Notes: a model not told the origin generated them from the sequence alone. DNA of 64,000 nt from Providencia huaxiensis (GCF_002843235.3 NZ_CP031123.2:4402001-4466000), one strand, 5' to 3'. Counted from the first letter of the stretch, positions 36,697 through 48,370 are shown. Numbers and translations are program-made.

Positions 36697-36720
36697 GCGT
36701 GAAGATAAGCCTCTTCACGC
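36697..36720 (-). terminator. Hairpin after cbrC
   Basis: A perfect 9-bp stem, GCGTGAAGA (36697-36705) with TCTTCACGC (36712-36720), lies 18 bases beyond the cbrC stop. It has no strong T-run, so it could end cbrC with help or simply protect the 3' end. Confidence 0.6.
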
Positions 36721-36737
36721 GATTTAGTTGGTATAAA

Positions 36738-37334
<597 letters not shown>

Positions 37335-37568
37335 CTATTAAAGGTTGCGCGAGAAGTAAACCAACTTTGGGAAAGCATACCACAAGGCTGCTTGATTATA
37401 TCTTTCGGTTTTATTCCATGGTGAGTTTCAGATAAAGTAAGTTGTTCAGTTAATTTGAATGAATTGAGCGATATTATTAGCTTTAACATAAATAACATTG
37501 TCGATATGATACCTTCATCGCAGACAACAAGGGTTGTCTTATCGAATAAAAAGTGAAGGAATTGGATT

Positions 37569-37778
37569 ATGAACATGTTAAAAACTTTGATGGCAGCTTC
37601 TGTATTATCTTTCGTCGCATTTGGTGCATCAGCAGCAACAATCACTGCAACAGGTGATACGCTGGCTTCAACAGAAGCAAAAATTGCAGCTAAAGCTAAA
37701 GCCGCCGGTGCGGATAGCTATACAATTACCAGTGCTCGTATGGGAAATTTTGTCACAATGAGCGCAGAAACTAAATAA
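37569..37778 (+). CDS. Small secreted DUF1471 (BhsA/YdgH-like) protein
   Basis: A 69-residue periplasmic or outer-membrane-associated peptide. Residues 1-22 are a Sec signal (MNMLKTLMAASVLSFVAF, cleavage after ASA). The remaining 47 residues form a single DUF1471 domain with the AAKAKAAGADSYTITSA stretch typical of the family (BhsA, McbA, YahO). Members respond to stress and affect biofilm or envelope properties. GAAGGAA lies before the start. An inverted repeat follows the stop. Confidence 0.88.
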   Translation: MNMLKTLMAASVLSFVAFGASAATITATGDTLASTEAKIAAKAKAAGADSYTITSARMGNFVTMSAETK

Positions 37779-37817
37779 CGAATTGTGTGAATTCATCTTG
37801 TTGAAATATTTTTGATG

Positions 37818-37866
37818 AAAAGTGGTTTTTTAGGTGCGATAAGCAGACTAAATACCACTTTTGTTT
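37818..37866 (+). terminator. Possible terminator after the DUF1471 gene
   Basis: AAAAGTGGT (37818-37826) and ACCACTTTT (37854-37862) form a 9-bp stem with a long 27-base loop, followed by TGTTTTAT. It is plausible as a terminator, but the large loop weakens the case. Confidence 0.4.
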
Positions 37867-37915
37867 TATCTGAACCCACATAGAGTACTTTTCTAACTAT
37901 TGAGGAGTCGTTGAT

Positions 37916-38542
37916 ATGAGTTTCAAATATAACCGCCTAGATAAAGATAATGCCGCTGTATTACTTGTTGACCATCAAACGGGTTTATTATCACTGGTTC
38001 GCGACCAAGACCCCGATAAATTCAAGAATAGCGTGTTAGCGTTAGCGGATCTTGCCAAGTATTTTAACTTGCCGACTATTTTGACGACATCTTTTGAAGA
38101 TGGTCCTAATGGCCCGTTAGTGCCTGAGTTAAAAGAAACTTTTCCTGATGCCCCTTTCATTGCCCGCCCAGGCCAAATCAATGCATGGGATAACGAAGAG
38201 TTCGTCAAAGCTGTCAAAGCGACAGGTAAAAAACAGTTGATTATTGCCGGTGTTGTGACAGAAGTGTGTGTGGCATTCCCTGCATTATCAGCCTTAGAAG
38301 AAGGCTATGAAGTTTTTGTTATTACTGATGCTTCAGGTACATTTAACCCAATCACACGTGATGCCGCGTGGGATAGAATGTCAAAAGCAGGGGCCCAATT
38401 GATGAGCTGGTTTGGTGCCGCTTGTGAATTACACCGTGATTGGCGCAATGATGTGGAAGGGTTAGGTACGTTGTTCTCAAACCATATCCCTGATTATCGT
38501 AACTTAATGACCAGCTATGCACTGCTTTCTGCGAAAAAATAG
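37916..38542 (+). CDS. ycaC: YcaC-like isochorismatase-family hydrolase
   Basis: A 208-residue cysteine hydrolase, the same length as E. coli YcaC and nearly the same in many segments (LLVDHQTGLLSLVRD, FNLPTILTTSFEDGPNGPLV, IIAGVVTEVCVAFPALSALE). The catalytic triad is recognisable as D19 in VDHQ, the lysine in KATGKKQ, and C118 in TEVCV. The natural substrate is not known. It stands alone behind a good AGGAG ribosome site. Confidence 0.93.
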   Translation: MSFKYNRLDKDNAAVLLVDHQTGLLSLVRDQDPDKFKNSVLALADLAKYFNLPTILTTSFEDGPNGPLVPELKETFPDAPFIARPGQINAWDNEEFVKAVKATGKKQLIIAGVVTEVCVAFPALSALEEGYEVFVITDASGTFNPITRDAAWDRMSKAGAQLMSWFGAACELHRDWRNDVEGLGTLFSNHIPDYRNLMTSYALLSAKK

Positions 38543-38755
38543 TGTGTGACTGAATATTAAAATGACATAATTGGTTTGGAAATCCTCGATATGACATTGC
38601 TCATATCGGGGGTTATTTCGTTAAATTAGCTGAGTTCAGCCGCTCGTTTTCGTCATCATCGCACTTAGTTCGCTCTATGCTATAATAGCCTGCTGTTTTT
38701 GCTTGGCTCCTTACTTTTTGGGGCTATCCATTTGATTTCAATACACAAGACCACC

Positions 38756-39757
38756 ATGCATCAAAATACCTCAAAACAAGGCTACACCAACCTAAACCGA
38801 TTTTCCGTTGCGCCGATGCTCGATTGGACAGATCGCCATTGCCGTTATTTTCATCGTTTATTAAGCAAAAACACCTTGCTGTATACTGAAATGGTCACAA
38901 CAGGGGCGATTATTTTCGGAAAAGGGGACTATCTTGCCTTTAGTGAGGAAGAACATCCGGTAGCACTACAGCTCGGTGGTAGCGACCCAGCCGCATTGGC
39001 ACAATGTGCCAAGCTGGCGCAAGAACGTGGTTATGATGAAATTAATTTAAATGTCGGATGCCCATCAGATCGCGTACAAAATGGGCGTTTTGGTGCCTGT
39101 TTAATGGGTGATGCCCAATTGGTTGCTGATTGCGTGAAAGCCATGCAAGACGTGGTTTCTATCCCGGTGACCGTAAAAACCCGTATTGGTATTGATGAGC
39201 AAGACAGCTACGCGTTTTTATGTGATTTTATTGAAACCGTTTCTGATAAAGGCGGTTGTGAGATGTTTATTATCCATGCGCGTAAAGCATGGCTATCCGG
39301 CCTTAGCCCAAAAGAAAATCGCGAAATCCCACCATTAGATTACCCGCGAGTTTATCAATTAAAACGTGATTTCCCACATCTGACGATGGCCATTAATGGC
39401 GGTATTAAAACATTAGAAGAAGCCAAACAGCATCTTCAACATTTAGATGGTGTGATGGTGGGGCGTGAAGCTTATCAAAACCCGTCTATTTTAACAGCGG
39501 TTGATAACCAATTGTTTGGTGAGCACTTTCCTATCACCAATGGTGTTGATGCAGTTAGGGCGATGTACCCTTATATAGAAAATGAATTAACAAAGGGCGC
39601 CTATTTAGGTCATATGACGCGGCATATGTTAGGGATTTTCCAAGGTATTCCTGGTGCGCGCCAATGGCGTCGGCATTTAAGTGAAAATGCGCATAAAAAA
39701 GGGGCGGATCTAGCCGTTGTTGAGCAAGCTCTGGAGTTTGTCACTCGCGGTGAATAG
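38756..39757 (+). CDS. dusA: tRNA-dihydrouridine(20/20a) synthase DusA
   Basis: A 333-residue FMN enzyme that reduces uridine 20/20a in the tRNA D-loop. It contains [18 protein letters not shown] at the N-terminus, [20 protein letters not shown] with the catalytic cysteine, and the [20 protein letters not shown] signature of DusA. The ATG at 38756 gives the E. coli length (about 330). An upstream in-frame start at 38699 would add a hydrophobic stretch with no homology. The 5' end of dusA is a known integration site for some mobile elements, but nothing is inserted here. It converges with qorA at a shared terminator. Confidence 0.97.
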   Translation: MHQNTSKQGYTNLNRFSVAPMLDWTDRHCRYFHRLLSKNTLLYTEMVTTGAIIFGKGDYLAFSEEEHPVALQLGGSDPAALAQCAKLAQERGYDEINLNVGCPSDRVQNGRFGACLMGDAQLVADCVKAMQDVVSIPVTVKTRIGIDEQDSYAFLCDFIETVSDKGGCEMFIIHARKAWLSGLSPKENREIPPLDYPRVYQLKRDFPHLTMAINGGIKTLEEAKQHLQHLDGVMVGREAYQNPSILTAVDNQLFGEHFPITNGVDAVRAMYPYIENELTKGAYLGHMTRHMLGIFQGIPGARQWRRHLSENAHKKGADLAVVEQALEFVTRGE

Positions 39758-39773
39758 CTACATATGGGAAAAA

Positions 39774-39791
39774 AAGCGCCAATTGGCGCTT
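39774..39791. terminator. Bidirectional terminator between dusA and qorA
   Basis: AAGCGCCAATTGGCGCTT is a perfect palindrome with an A-run before it and TT after it, giving a strong stem in both directions between converging genes. Confidence 0.9.
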
Positions 39792-39811
39792 TTGGGCTGT
39801 CATATGGCTGA

Positions 39812-40795
39812 TTATGGAATTAACAAACTCGAACCTTGGGTTTTTCTCGATTCGATAGTGACATGCGCTTTTTGTGCATCTTTTAAAGCAAAAATTTGTG
39901 ATTGCGGTACATCCACATTCACTTTACCGCTTAAAATCATATCAAATAAGGCATTACTAGCTTGGTCTAGCTCAGCACGGTTAGTCACATAAACGCCTAA
40001 CGATGGGCGAGTAACGTATAACCCGCCTTTTTGGTTTAAGATCCCCAAATTCACGCCAGTAACAGGGCCTGAGGCGTTACCAAAGCTAACCATCAAGCCA
40101 CGGCGTTTGAGTGAGTCTAATGAGGCAAGCCATGTGGATTGACCAACAGAGTCATACGCTACATTCACTTTTTCGCCATTCGTGATTTCTTTCACGCGAG
40201 CTGCAATGTCTTCTGTTTGGTAATTGATGACTTCCCATGCTCCGGCATCTTTGGCTCTTAACGCTTTATCTGCAGAACCCACTGTGCCTATCATCTTAGC
40301 GCCTAGTGCATTTGCCCACTGGCAAGCTATCAGCCCAACACCGCCTGCAGCGGCATGGAACAGAAAGACTTCGTCACGTTTCAGTTGATATGTCTGATGG
40401 AATAAATAATAAACCGTCATACCTTTTAATGAGCTGGCTGCGGCTTGTTCAAACGTAATACCATCTGGGAGGTGAGCGACCGCATTTTCAGGAACATTGT
40501 GGACTTCGCTATAAGCACCTAGTGGGCCTTGCGCATAAACGACACGGTCACCGGGCTTGAAACCTGTGACATGAGCACCGGTTTTTACAACAACACCCGC
40601 TGCTTCTGTACCAAGACCACAAGGCAGATTAGCGACAGGGTATAAACCACTGCGGACATAGGTGTCAATAAAGTTAATCCCGATAGCACGGTTTTCAATT
40701 TGAATTTCGTTATCTGCTGGATTTGCTGGGGAGTAATCTACCAAGTTAAGGACGTCAGCGCCGCCATGTTGCGCGAACTCAATACGTTTTGCCAT
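39812..40795 (-). CDS. qorA: NADPH quinone oxidoreductase
   Basis: A 327-residue zinc-independent medium-chain dehydrogenase, the same length as E. coli QorA. It has the N-terminal MAKRIEFAQHGGADVL, the NADPH-binding AAAGGVGLIACQWANALG Rossmann turn, and YDSVGQSTW. It reduces quinones by one electron with NADPH. The start at 40795 has GGAG nine bases upstream. A start 12 bases earlier is possible but has no support. As in E. coli it lies beside dnaB, divergently transcribed. Confidence 0.96.
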   Translation of the reverse strand: MAKRIEFAQHGGADVLNLVDYSPANPADNEIQIENRAIGINFIDTYVRSGLYPVANLPCGLGTEAAGVVVKTGAHVTGFKPGDRVVYAQGPLGAYSEVHNVPENAVAHLPDGITFEQAAASSLKGMTVYYLFHQTYQLKRDEVFLFHAAAGGVGLIACQWANALGAKMIGTVGSADKALRAKDAGAWEVINYQTEDIAARVKEITNGEKVNVAYDSVGQSTWLASLDSLKRRGLMVSFGNASGPVTGVNLGILNQKGGLYVTRPSLGVYVTNRAELDQASNALFDMILSGKVNVDVPQSQIFALKDAQKAHVTIESRKTQGSSLLIP

Positions 40796-41007
40796 GACAA
40801 TCTCCAATAAGAACCATTCATTTTAATTACAATAACAATCGTTTTATCATAACGCCATGTTTCAATCAGAAGAATTATAGGTTTGTGCTTTCAGTGATGT
40901 ATTTTATCTTGTGATGACTTTGCGTAAAGATGCAAAGAAAACCACAAAAAAATAAGATTGGCGTATACTAAGCGCAGATCGTTAATTATAGACTTGGATA
41001 TTAATGT

Positions 41008-42420
41008 ATGGCTAAAAAACCCTCATCAAATTTCAAAGCGGATGCCCCACGAGACCACCAAATGGAAGGGTTAAAACTTCCACCTCATTCTCTCGAAGCG
41101 GAGCAGTCTGTTTTAGGGGGGTTAATGTTAGATAACGAGCGTTGGGATACCGTTTCTGAACGTGTGACTCATGCTGATTTCTTTAGCCGACCCCACCGCA
41201 CTATTTTCTCGCAAATGCAATTTTTGCTTGAGCAAGGCAAACCTATTGACCTTATTACTCTATCGGAATCACTAGAACAACAGGGTGAATTAGATAGCGT
41301 CGGTGGTTTTGCTTATTTGGCTGAGCTATCTAAAAATACGCCAAGTGCGGCGAATATTAATGCTTATGCAGACATCGTCCGCGAACGTGCGATAGTTCGC
41401 GATATGATTTCTGTTGCTAATGAAATTGCGGATGCAGGTTATGACCCACAAGGGCGAAGCAGTGAAGACCTCCTCGATTTAGCCGAAACTAAAGTTTTCC
41501 AAATTGCCGAATCAAGAGCGAATAAAGATGAAGGGCCGAAAGGCATTGAAGCCATTTTGTCGGAAACTGTTGAAAAAATTGAGCAACTTTACCAGCAGCC
41601 TCACGACGGTGTTACTGGGGTTTCAACAGGTTACCAAGACCTCGATAAAAAAACTGCAGGTTTACAAGGTTCTGATTTAATTATTGTGGCCGCTCGTCCA
41701 TCGATGGGGAAAACCACTTTTGCAATGAACTTGTGCGAAAACGCGGCGATGACGGAAGAAAAACCGGTTTTAATCTTCAGTTTAGAGATGCCAGGTAACC
41801 AAATCATGATGCGTATGTTGGCATCATTATCCCGTGTTGACCAAACCCGTATTCGTACTGGGCAACTTGATGATGAGGATTGGGCGCGAATTTCAAGCAC
41901 GATGGGTATTTTGATGGAAAAGCGCAATATGTACATCGATGACTCTTCGGGCCTGACTCCCACAGAGGTTCGTTCACGTGCGAGGCGTATTTACCGTGAA
42001 CATGGTGGTTTAAGTTTGATCATGATTGACTACCTACAATTGATGCGAGTTCCTGCGCTTTCTGACAACCGTACGTTAGAAATTGCCGAAATTTCACGTT
42101 CACTTAAGGCGTTAGCGAAAGAATTAAATGTACCGGTGGTGGCACTGTCTCAGTTGAACCGAAGCCTTGAGCAACGTGCTGATAAACGCCCAGTTAACTC
42201 GGATTTACGTGAATCAGGGTCTATCGAGCAAGATGCGGACTTGATTATGTTTATCTACCGCGATGAAGTTTATCACGATAATAGTGAGCTCAAAGGCGTT
42301 GCTGAGATTATATTAGGTAAACAGCGTAACGGGCCAATTGGTACAGTGCGGTTGACGTTTAATGGGCAGTGGTCGCGCTTCGATAATTATGCGGGGCCGG
42401 CTTATAACGACGAGGACTAA
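41008..42420 (+). CDS. dnaB: Replicative DNA helicase DnaB
   Basis: A 470-residue helicase (E. coli 471) that unwinds DNA ahead of the replisome as a hexamer. The N-terminal primase-interacting domain begins at PPHSLEAEQSVLGGLM. The RecA-like C-terminal domain has Walker A ARPSMGKTT at about 229-237, a Walker B-type MIDYLQLM segment, the SQLNRSLEQR sensor stretch and the RDEVYHDNS region. The gene follows divergent qorA by 212 bases and precedes alr, as in E. coli. Three copies of an intergenic repeat follow the stop. Confidence 0.99.
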   Translation: MAKKPSSNFKADAPRDHQMEGLKLPPHSLEAEQSVLGGLMLDNERWDTVSERVTHADFFSRPHRTIFSQMQFLLEQGKPIDLITLSESLEQQGELDSVGGFAYLAELSKNTPSAANINAYADIVRERAIVRDMISVANEIADAGYDPQGRSSEDLLDLAETKVFQIAESRANKDEGPKGIEAILSETVEKIEQLYQQPHDGVTGVSTGYQDLDKKTAGLQGSDLIIVAARPSMGKTTFAMNLCENAAMTEEKPVLIFSLEMPGNQIMMRMLASLSRVDQTRIRTGQLDDEDWARISSTMGILMEKRNMYIDDSSGLTPTEVRSRARRIYREHGGLSLIMIDYLQLMRVPALSDNRTLEIAEISRSLKALAKELNVPVVALSQLNRSLEQRADKRPVNSDLRESGSIEQDADLIMFIYRDEVYHDNSELKGVAEIILGKQRNGPIGTVRLTFNGQWSRFDNYAGPAYNDED

Positions 42421-42437
42421 ATACTCCTCATAAATAC

Positions 42438-42836
42438 TCGTCATATTTCGCGCTGTCGCGGTGTTGGCTTCATTCCCTAATCCTAGTCACATACTTGTGT
42501 ATGCTCCTAGGATTAGCTCAATCGCCGCCTAGCGACAACGCAAACTATTTAGAGTATTGGATTAGAGTATTGGAATCGTCATATTTCGCGCTGTCACGGT
42601 GTTGGCTTCATTCCCTAATCCTAGTCAGATACTTTTGTATGCTCCTAGGATTAGCTCAATCGCCGCCTAGCGACAACGCAAACTATTTAGAGTATTGGAT
42701 TAGAGTATTGGAATCGTCATATTTCGCGCTGTCGCGGTGTTGGCTTCATTCCCTAATCCTAGTCACATACTTTTGTATGCTCCTAGGATTAGCTCAATCG
42801 CCGCCTAGCGACAACGCAAACTATTTAGAGTATTAG
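42438..42836. repeat. Palindromic intergenic element, three tandem copies of 138 bp
   Basis: Three nearly identical units start at 42438, 42576 and 42714 (period 138). The third ends near 42836. Each unit has an outer dyad (CGCTGTCGCGG on the left, CGCCGCCTAGCGAC on the right) and an inner perfect stem TAATCCTAG/CTAGGATTA (first copy 42478-42486 and 42507-42515) around CATAC-TTGT-GTATG. The ends are TCGTCATATTTC and AACTATTTAGAGTAT. The right end resembles the ATTATTTAGGGTAT end of intergenic palindromic repeats that I recall from other Enterobacterales. The open frame across the region follows the repeats and is not a gene. It may form a cruciform or an mRNA 3' structure for dnaB. Confidence 0.9.
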
Positions 42837-42982
42837 AACTAGCGTATTAAAATTAAATGATCCATAAAAATAATATCGAATGGAAATTGATATTTTTTAG
42901 CGTATAACAAATAGAGAACATATTGGGCTGCCAAAGGGCAGCTTAATTTTTAGCGGGTTTAGAGAAAAAGAACGAGGAAACA

Positions 42983-44065
42983 ATGAAAGCGGCAACCGCA
43001 TTGATAAACCGCCGCGCTCTGCGACACAACTTGCAACGGGTGAAAGAAATTGCACCAAATAGCCAAATGATTGCAGTTGTCAAAGCAAACGCTTATGGTC
43101 ATGGGTTAGTAGGGGTTGGTCAGGCAGTAGAAGAGCTGGTGGATGGCTTTGGGGTGGCAAGGCTCAACGAGGCGCTATTGCTGCGGCAACATGGTGTGGT
43201 AAAACCGATTGTGTTACTGGAAGGTTTTTTTGAGCAGTCTGACTTGTTGTTGATGGCAGAAAACCAGATTGATACCGTGATCCACTGTATTGAACAACTT
43301 GAAATGCTAGAGGCCACCAAATTGCCTTATCCTCTTAAAGTTTGGATGAAATTAGATACAGGCATGCACCGCCTAGGTGTCCTCCCTAAAGATGCTGAAG
43401 GCTTTTATCAACGTTTACAACGCTGCCAACAAGTTCAGCTTCCTATCAACATTGTTAGTCATTTTTGCCAAGCGGATACCCCCCATTTACCGACAACTGA
43501 AAAACAAATTGCCTGCTTTAAACAGTTTATTGCTGATAAAGAGGGGGAAAAATCCATTGCGGCCTCCGCGGGGATTTTACTTTGGCCAGAAGCTCATTAT
43601 GACTGGGTACGTCCAGGGATCATGATGTATGGCGCTTCGCCACAAGAGGGGAAAAGTGCACAAGACTTCGGTTTACTTCCCGCGATGACACTAAAATCAA
43701 CATTAATTGCGGTTAGGAAACATGCGGCAGGGCAATGTGTAGGTTACGGTGAAACATGGTGCAGTGATAAAGAGACTCTGCTTGGTGTTGTTGCAATCGG
43801 CTATGGTGATGGTTATCCACGTAACGTACCTTCAGGTACACCCGTGTTAATTAATGGACGAAAAGTGCCTATTGTTGGGCGAATTTCCATGGATATGACC
43901 GTGGTGGATTTAGGGTTAAATGCCAATGATAAAGTGGGTGATGACGTTATTTTGTGGGGAAATCAACTACCGGTTGAAGAAATTGCCACACAAACGGGTA
44001 TTATCAACTATGAGTTGCTGACAAAGTTAACCTCTAGAGTTGCAATGGAATATGTAGACGAATAG
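42983..44065 (+). CDS. alr: Alanine racemase
   Basis: A 360-residue PLP enzyme that makes D-alanine for peptidoglycan. The PLP lysine is K34 in [11 protein letters not shown]. The catalytic tyrosine of the other half-site is in the MYGASP or GYGDGYPRN region. The C-terminal beta domain contains [13 protein letters not shown]. Length matches E. coli Alr (359). It follows the repeat array after dnaB and precedes tyrB, in E. coli order. An AACGAGGAAAC ribosome site precedes the ATG. Confidence 0.98.
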   Translation: MKAATALINRRALRHNLQRVKEIAPNSQMIAVVKANAYGHGLVGVGQAVEELVDGFGVARLNEALLLRQHGVVKPIVLLEGFFEQSDLLLMAENQIDTVIHCIEQLEMLEATKLPYPLKVWMKLDTGMHRLGVLPKDAEGFYQRLQRCQQVQLPINIVSHFCQADTPHLPTTEKQIACFKQFIADKEGEKSIAASAGILLWPEAHYDWVRPGIMMYGASPQEGKSAQDFGLLPAMTLKSTLIAVRKHAAGQCVGYGETWCSDKETLLGVVAIGYGDGYPRNVPSGTPVLINGRKVPIVGRISMDMTVVDLGLNANDKVGDDVILWGNQLPVEEIATQTGIINYELLTKLTSRVAMEYVDE

Positions 44066-44167
44066 CCAGCAAAGGGTTATTTTCAGATAACAACGTAAAA
44101 ATGGCGCTAAATAGGGCAAATCATCGCTTGGTTTATTTAGCGTAAAATAATGATTAGGAGATGTCCT

Positions 44168-45361
44168 GTGTTCGAACATGTTGATGCTTATCCGGGCGAC
44201 CCAATTCTGTCGTTAATGGATGAATTTAATAAAGACACTCGTGAAAATAAAATTAATTTGAGTATCGGTCTTTACTATGATGGTGAAGGGAAAACCCCTG
44301 AACTGGCGACAGTCGGTACGGCAAAAGCAGCGTTAAATAAACTGCCAGCAAGCGCATCACTGTATTTGCCTATGGAAGGTTTGAAAGATTACCGTACTGA
44401 ATTGCAAAAATTAGTATTTGGTGAGGATTGCCCACTAATTGCACAGGAGCGTATTGCTACTGTGCAAACCATTGGTGGTTCTGGTGCATTGAAAATTGGT
44501 GCAGATTTTTTACATCAATATTATCCAGATTCCGAAGTGTGGTGTAGTGACCCAACTTGGGAAAACCATGCCTCTATTTTTTCAGGTGCGGGTACAAAAG
44601 TGCATTATTACCCATACTTTGATGAAAAAACTAAAGGCGTTAAATTTGATGAAATGTTAGCAACATTCAAAAAATTACCTGCTAATAGCATCATCCTAAT
44701 GCACCCGTGCTGCCATAACCCAACAGGCTCCGACTTGACTCCTGCACAATGGGATGAAGTCACAAAGGTGGCATTAGAGCGTAAACTGATCCCATTTTTA
44801 GATGTTGCTTATCAAGGTTTTGCAGAAGGCATTAATGAAGATGCTTACGCTATCCGAACGATGGTTAAAGCTGGCTTGCCTGTGTTCGTTAGCAATTCAT
44901 TCTCTAAAATCTTTGGTATTTACGGTGAACGTGCCGGAGGGCTATCCGTTATTTGCGAAAACCCAGATGAGCGCGACCGTGTATTAGGTCAGTTAAAAGC
45001 GGGTGTTCGTCGCTTATACTCAAGCCCGCCATCGAATGGCGCAAAAATTGTTGCAGCGGTATTAACCAATAGCGCAGAAAAAGCCAAATGGTTAGCAGAA
45101 GTGGAAGAGATGCGTTTGCGTATTTTAGACATGCGTACGGTACTGGTTGATGAGCTGAAAAAAGCATTACCAAACCACAATTTCGACCACTTGTTAAAGC
45201 AACGCGGTATGTTCAGTTACACTGGTTTTTCTAAAGAGCAAGTTGCTCGCCTGAAAGACGAGTTCGCGGTTTACTTGGTTGGAACTGGCCGTGTTTGTAT
45301 GGCAGGCGTCAATCGCCATAATGTTAAACGCATTGTGGAAGCATTTGCTGCGGTTAGCTAA
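44168..45361 (+). CDS. tyrB: Aromatic amino acid aminotransferase TyrB
   Basis: A 397-residue class I aminotransferase (E. coli TyrB 397) that makes tyrosine and phenylalanine and can also act in leucine synthesis. The PLP lysine is K247 in [22 protein letters not shown] and the terminal arginine region are also present. I place the start at the GTG at 44168 (read as [14 protein letters not shown]) because it has AGGAG eight bases upstream and matches the TyrB N-terminus. The ATG at 44150 would place the ribosome site inside the gene. Confidence 0.95.
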   Translation: MFEHVDAYPGDPILSLMDEFNKDTRENKINLSIGLYYDGEGKTPELATVGTAKAALNKLPASASLYLPMEGLKDYRTELQKLVFGEDCPLIAQERIATVQTIGGSGALKIGADFLHQYYPDSEVWCSDPTWENHASIFSGAGTKVHYYPYFDEKTKGVKFDEMLATFKKLPANSIILMHPCCHNPTGSDLTPAQWDEVTKVALERKLIPFLDVAYQGFAEGINEDAYAIRTMVKAGLPVFVSNSFSKIFGIYGERAGGLSVICENPDERDRVLGQLKAGVRRLYSSPPSNGAKIVAAVLTNSAEKAKWLAEVEEMRLRILDMRTVLVDELKKALPNHNFDHLLKQRGMFSYTGFSKEQVARLKDEFAVYLVGTGRVCMAGVNRHNVKRIVEAFAAVS

Positions 45362-45382
45362 TAACTCTTAGCTATCGTAATA

Positions 45383-45413
45383 ATTATCAGGGAGCAAAAT
45401 ACTCCCTGATAAT
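45383..45413. terminator. Strong hairpin between tyrB and uvrA
   Basis: A 12-bp stem, ATTATCAGGGAG (45383-45394) with CTCCCTGATAAT (45402-45413), lies between converging tyrB and uvrA and is followed by a pyrimidine-rich tract on the plus strand. Confidence 0.8.
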
Positions 45414-45448
45414 CTTCTTACTTATTTATTTTTTTATAGCCTTTCTAC

Positions 45449-48283
45449 TTAGTAGCCGCGTTCTAAAATCGTTTTTAAGAACCTTGCAGTGTGAGATTTT
45501 TTGCACTCAGCCACTTCTTCTGGTGTGCCGGCAATTAAAATTTCACCGCCACCGCTCCCTCCTTCAGGGCCTAAATCAACAATCCAGTCTGCCGTTTTAA
45601 TCACATCAAGGTTGTGCTCAATCACTACAATGGTGTTTCCTTGGTCACGAAGTTGATGTAAAACGACCAAAAGTTGCTGGATATCAGCAAAGTGCAGGCC
45701 TGTTGTCGGTTCATCCAATATATAGATAGTTTGCCCTGTTCCGCGTTTGGATAGCTCTTTGGCTAATTTCACACGTTGTGCTTCACCACCGGATAGCGTC
45801 GTTGCTGATTGGCCGAGACGGATATAGGATAAACCAACGTCCATCAGAGTTTGTAGCTTGCGAGCAAGGGCAGGTACGGCATCAAAGAATTCACGAGACT
45901 CTTCGATGGTCATATCCAGCACTTCATGGATATTTTTACCTTTATATTTAATTTCTAGTGTTTCGCGGTTATAGCGTTTGCCTTTACATTGGTCACAAGG
46001 GACATACACATCAGGTAAGAAGTGCATTTCAACCTTAATGACGCCATCACCTTGGCAAGCTTCGCATCGGCCGCCTTTAACGTTAAAGCTAAAGCGCCCT
46101 GGGTTATAACCACGAGTTCGAGACTCAGGCACACCAGCAAATAATTCACGAACAGGTGTAAAAACACCGGTATAGGTAGCAGGGTTGGAACGTGGTGTAC
46201 GGCCTATTGGGCTCTGGTCAATATCAATGACTTTGTCAAAGTGCTCTAAGCCTTCTACATCCAAATAAGGGGCAGGGGTGATGGTGGTCGCCCCATTTAA
46301 TTGGCGTTGAGCAATAGGGAATAGCGTATCGTTTATTAGTGTTGATTTACCTGAGCCAGACACACCAGTGATGCAGGTAAATAACCCGACAGGGACTTTT
46401 AATGTCACATTCTTCAGGTTATTGCCCTTTGCCCCAAACACCGTCAGCATTTTATCTTTATTAATTGGAACGCGTTTTTGTGGAATGTCAATTCTGCGCT
46501 CACCGCTTAAAAATTTACCAGTGAGTGAATCTGGGTTTGCGACAATATCTTCCAGTGTTCCTTGGGCAACAATTTGCCCACCATGCACCCCTGCACCGGG
46601 TCCGATATCAATCACATGGTCTGCAGCGCGGATCGCGTCTTCGTCATGTTCAACGACGATCACGGTATTTCCTAGATCACGAAGATGGATCAATGTTTCA
46701 AGTAAGCGATCATTATCCCGTTGGTGTAAGCCAATTGAAGGTTCATCAAGAACATACATCACTCCCACTAAACCAGCACCAATTTGGCTTGCTAAACGAA
46801 TGCGTTGTGCTTCACCACCAGACAAGGTGTCAGCAGAACGTGAAAGTGTCAGATAATTAAGCCCAACATTGACGAGAAATTTCAGGCGATCGCCAATTTC
46901 TTTTAAAACTTTTTCTGCGATTTGAGCGCGCTGACCTGTGAGTTTTAGGTTCTGGAAAAATTCCATTGCGTGGCCAATGCTGTAATCTGCGATTTCAGGC
47001 AATGTCGTATTTTCAACAAATACAAATCGTGCTTCTTTACGTAAGCGAGTCCCATGGCAAGAAACACATGGACGGTTACTGATATATTTCGCTAATTCTT
47101 CACGGACAGCCGTTGATTCTGTTTCTTTATAACGACGCTCCATATTATTGAGCACGCCTTCAAAAGGGTGTCGGCGCACGGTGATGTCACCACGATCATT
47201 ACGGTATTTAAACTCAATCGTTTCTTTGCCTGAGCCGTATAAAATAATTTTTTGAATGGCAGGGCTCAGAGTGTCATAAGGGGCTTCCACATCAAATTTA
47301 TAATGCTCAGCTAATGACATCAGCATTTGGAAATAGTAAAAATTACGGCGATCCCAACCCCGAATTGCACCACCCGCGAGTGAGATTTCAGTATTTTGAA
47401 TGACTCTTTCGGGGTCAAAAAACTGCTGAACACCTAAGCCATCACAGCTCGGACAGGCGCCTGCAGGGTTGTTAAAAGAAAATAGGCGAGGTTCAAGTTC
47501 CACCATGCTGTAGCCGCAAACGGAACAGGCAAAATTGGCAGAAAAAACCAGTTCTTCTGCATTGGCGTCATCCATATCTGCAACAATTGCGGTACCGCCA
47601 GACAGATCTAATGCAGTTTCAAAGGATTCAGCTAAACGCTGAGCAATGTCATCACGAATTTTAAAACGATCGACAATCACTTCAATCGTATGTTTTTTCT
47701 GTAATTCGAGCTTTGGCGGGTCGGATAGATCGCAAACTTCTCCATCAATTCGGGCGCGGATATAACCTTGACTGGCTAAGTTATCGAGTAACTTAACGTG
47801 CTCCCCTTTACGTTCTTTAACGACAGGCGCAAGTAGCATCATTCGGCGATCGGTAGGCTGAGCCAGAACATTATCGACCATCTGGCTAACAGTTTGAGCA
47901 GCAAGTGGTATGTCGTGATCAGGGCAGCGAGGTTCACCAACACGTGCAAATAATAACCGCAGATAGTCATGAATTTCTGTGATGGTTCCGACCGTCGAAC
48001 GTGGGTTATGTGAAGTGGATTTTTGTTCAATCGAAATCGCAGGGGATAACCCTTCAATATGATCGACATCCGGTTTTTCCATTAAAGAAAGAAACTGGCG
48101 AGCATAAGCAGATAAAGATTCAACATAACGGCGCTGACCCTCTGCATACAGGGTATCAAAAGCTAAAGATGATTTCCCTGAACCAGATAACCCAGTAATA
48201 ACAATGAGTTTGTCGCGAGGGATGATGAGATTGATGTTTTTCAGATTATGCGTGCGTGCGCCGCGGACTTCGATATTATCCAT
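45449..48283 (-). CDS. uvrA: Excinuclease ABC subunit A
   Basis: A 944-residue UvrA (E. coli 940), the damage-sensing ATPase of nucleotide excision repair. It has two ABC modules (GLSGSGKSS near residue 31-39 and GVSGSGKST near 640-650, with two LSGGEAQR signatures) and CxxC zinc modules ([19 protein letters not shown] onward, and [19 protein letters not shown]). It is divergent from ssb, and the gap carries a LexA box 62 bases upstream of the start, so it is probably SOS-induced. Confidence 0.99.
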   Translation of the reverse strand: MDNIEVRGARTHNLKNINLIIPRDKLIVITGLSGSGKSSLAFDTLYAEGQRRYVESLSAYARQFLSLMEKPDVDHIEGLSPAISIEQKSTSHNPRSTVGTITEIHDYLRLLFARVGEPRCPDHDIPLAAQTVSQMVDNVLAQPTDRRMMLLAPVVKERKGEHVKLLDNLASQGYIRARIDGEVCDLSDPPKLELQKKHTIEVIVDRFKIRDDIAQRLAESFETALDLSGGTAIVADMDDANAEELVFSANFACSVCGYSMVELEPRLFSFNNPAGACPSCDGLGVQQFFDPERVIQNTEISLAGGAIRGWDRRNFYYFQMLMSLAEHYKFDVEAPYDTLSPAIQKIILYGSGKETIEFKYRNDRGDITVRRHPFEGVLNNMERRYKETESTAVREELAKYISNRPCVSCHGTRLRKEARFVFVENTTLPEIADYSIGHAMEFFQNLKLTGQRAQIAEKVLKEIGDRLKFLVNVGLNYLTLSRSADTLSGGEAQRIRLASQIGAGLVGVMYVLDEPSIGLHQRDNDRLLETLIHLRDLGNTVIVVEHDEDAIRAADHVIDIGPGAGVHGGQIVAQGTLEDIVANPDSLTGKFLSGERRIDIPQKRVPINKDKMLTVFGAKGNNLKNVTLKVPVGLFTCITGVSGSGKSTLINDTLFPIAQRQLNGATTITPAPYLDVEGLEHFDKVIDIDQSPIGRTPRSNPATYTGVFTPVRELFAGVPESRTRGYNPGRFSFNVKGGRCEACQGDGVIKVEMHFLPDVYVPCDQCKGKRYNRETLEIKYKGKNIHEVLDMTIEESREFFDAVPALARKLQTLMDVGLSYIRLGQSATTLSGGEAQRVKLAKELSKRGTGQTIYILDEPTTGLHFADIQQLLVVLHQLRDQGNTIVVIEHNLDVIKTADWIVDLGPEGGSGGGEILIAGTPEEVAECKKSHTARFLKTILERGY

Positions 48284-48344
48284 TTACCACTTCCCGGATG
48301 ATTTGATATTGAACAATCGCAAGAGACTATTATCACATATTTAT

Positions 48345-48364
48345 GGCTGAATGGATATACAGTA
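48345..48364 (-). promoter_or_regulatory. LexA (SOS) box of uvrA
   Basis: The site is CTGAATGGATATACAG within GGCTGA...ACAGTA, that is CTG-N10-CAG with an AT-rich core. Only the fourth base departs from the CTGT-N8-ACAG consensus. It is about 62 bases upstream of uvrA and about 330 bases from ssb, so uvrA is the more likely target. Confidence 0.8.
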
Positions 48365-48370
48365 TTTCCT

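Noticed and set aside
38600..38760. Integrated element at the 5' end of dusA
   Set aside because: The dusA start and flanks are intact, and no integrase or attachment-site duplication was seen.
42495..42836. A 113-codon plus-strand frame with a repeated peptide
   Set aside because: It is produced by the 138-bp tandem repeat (a multiple of three). The peptide simply repeats with the DNA palindromes and has no ribosome site or protein-like composition.
42421..42840. CRISPR array
   Set aside because: The period is 138 bp with three copies and no unique spacers between short repeats, so it is a tandem repeat and not a CRISPR.
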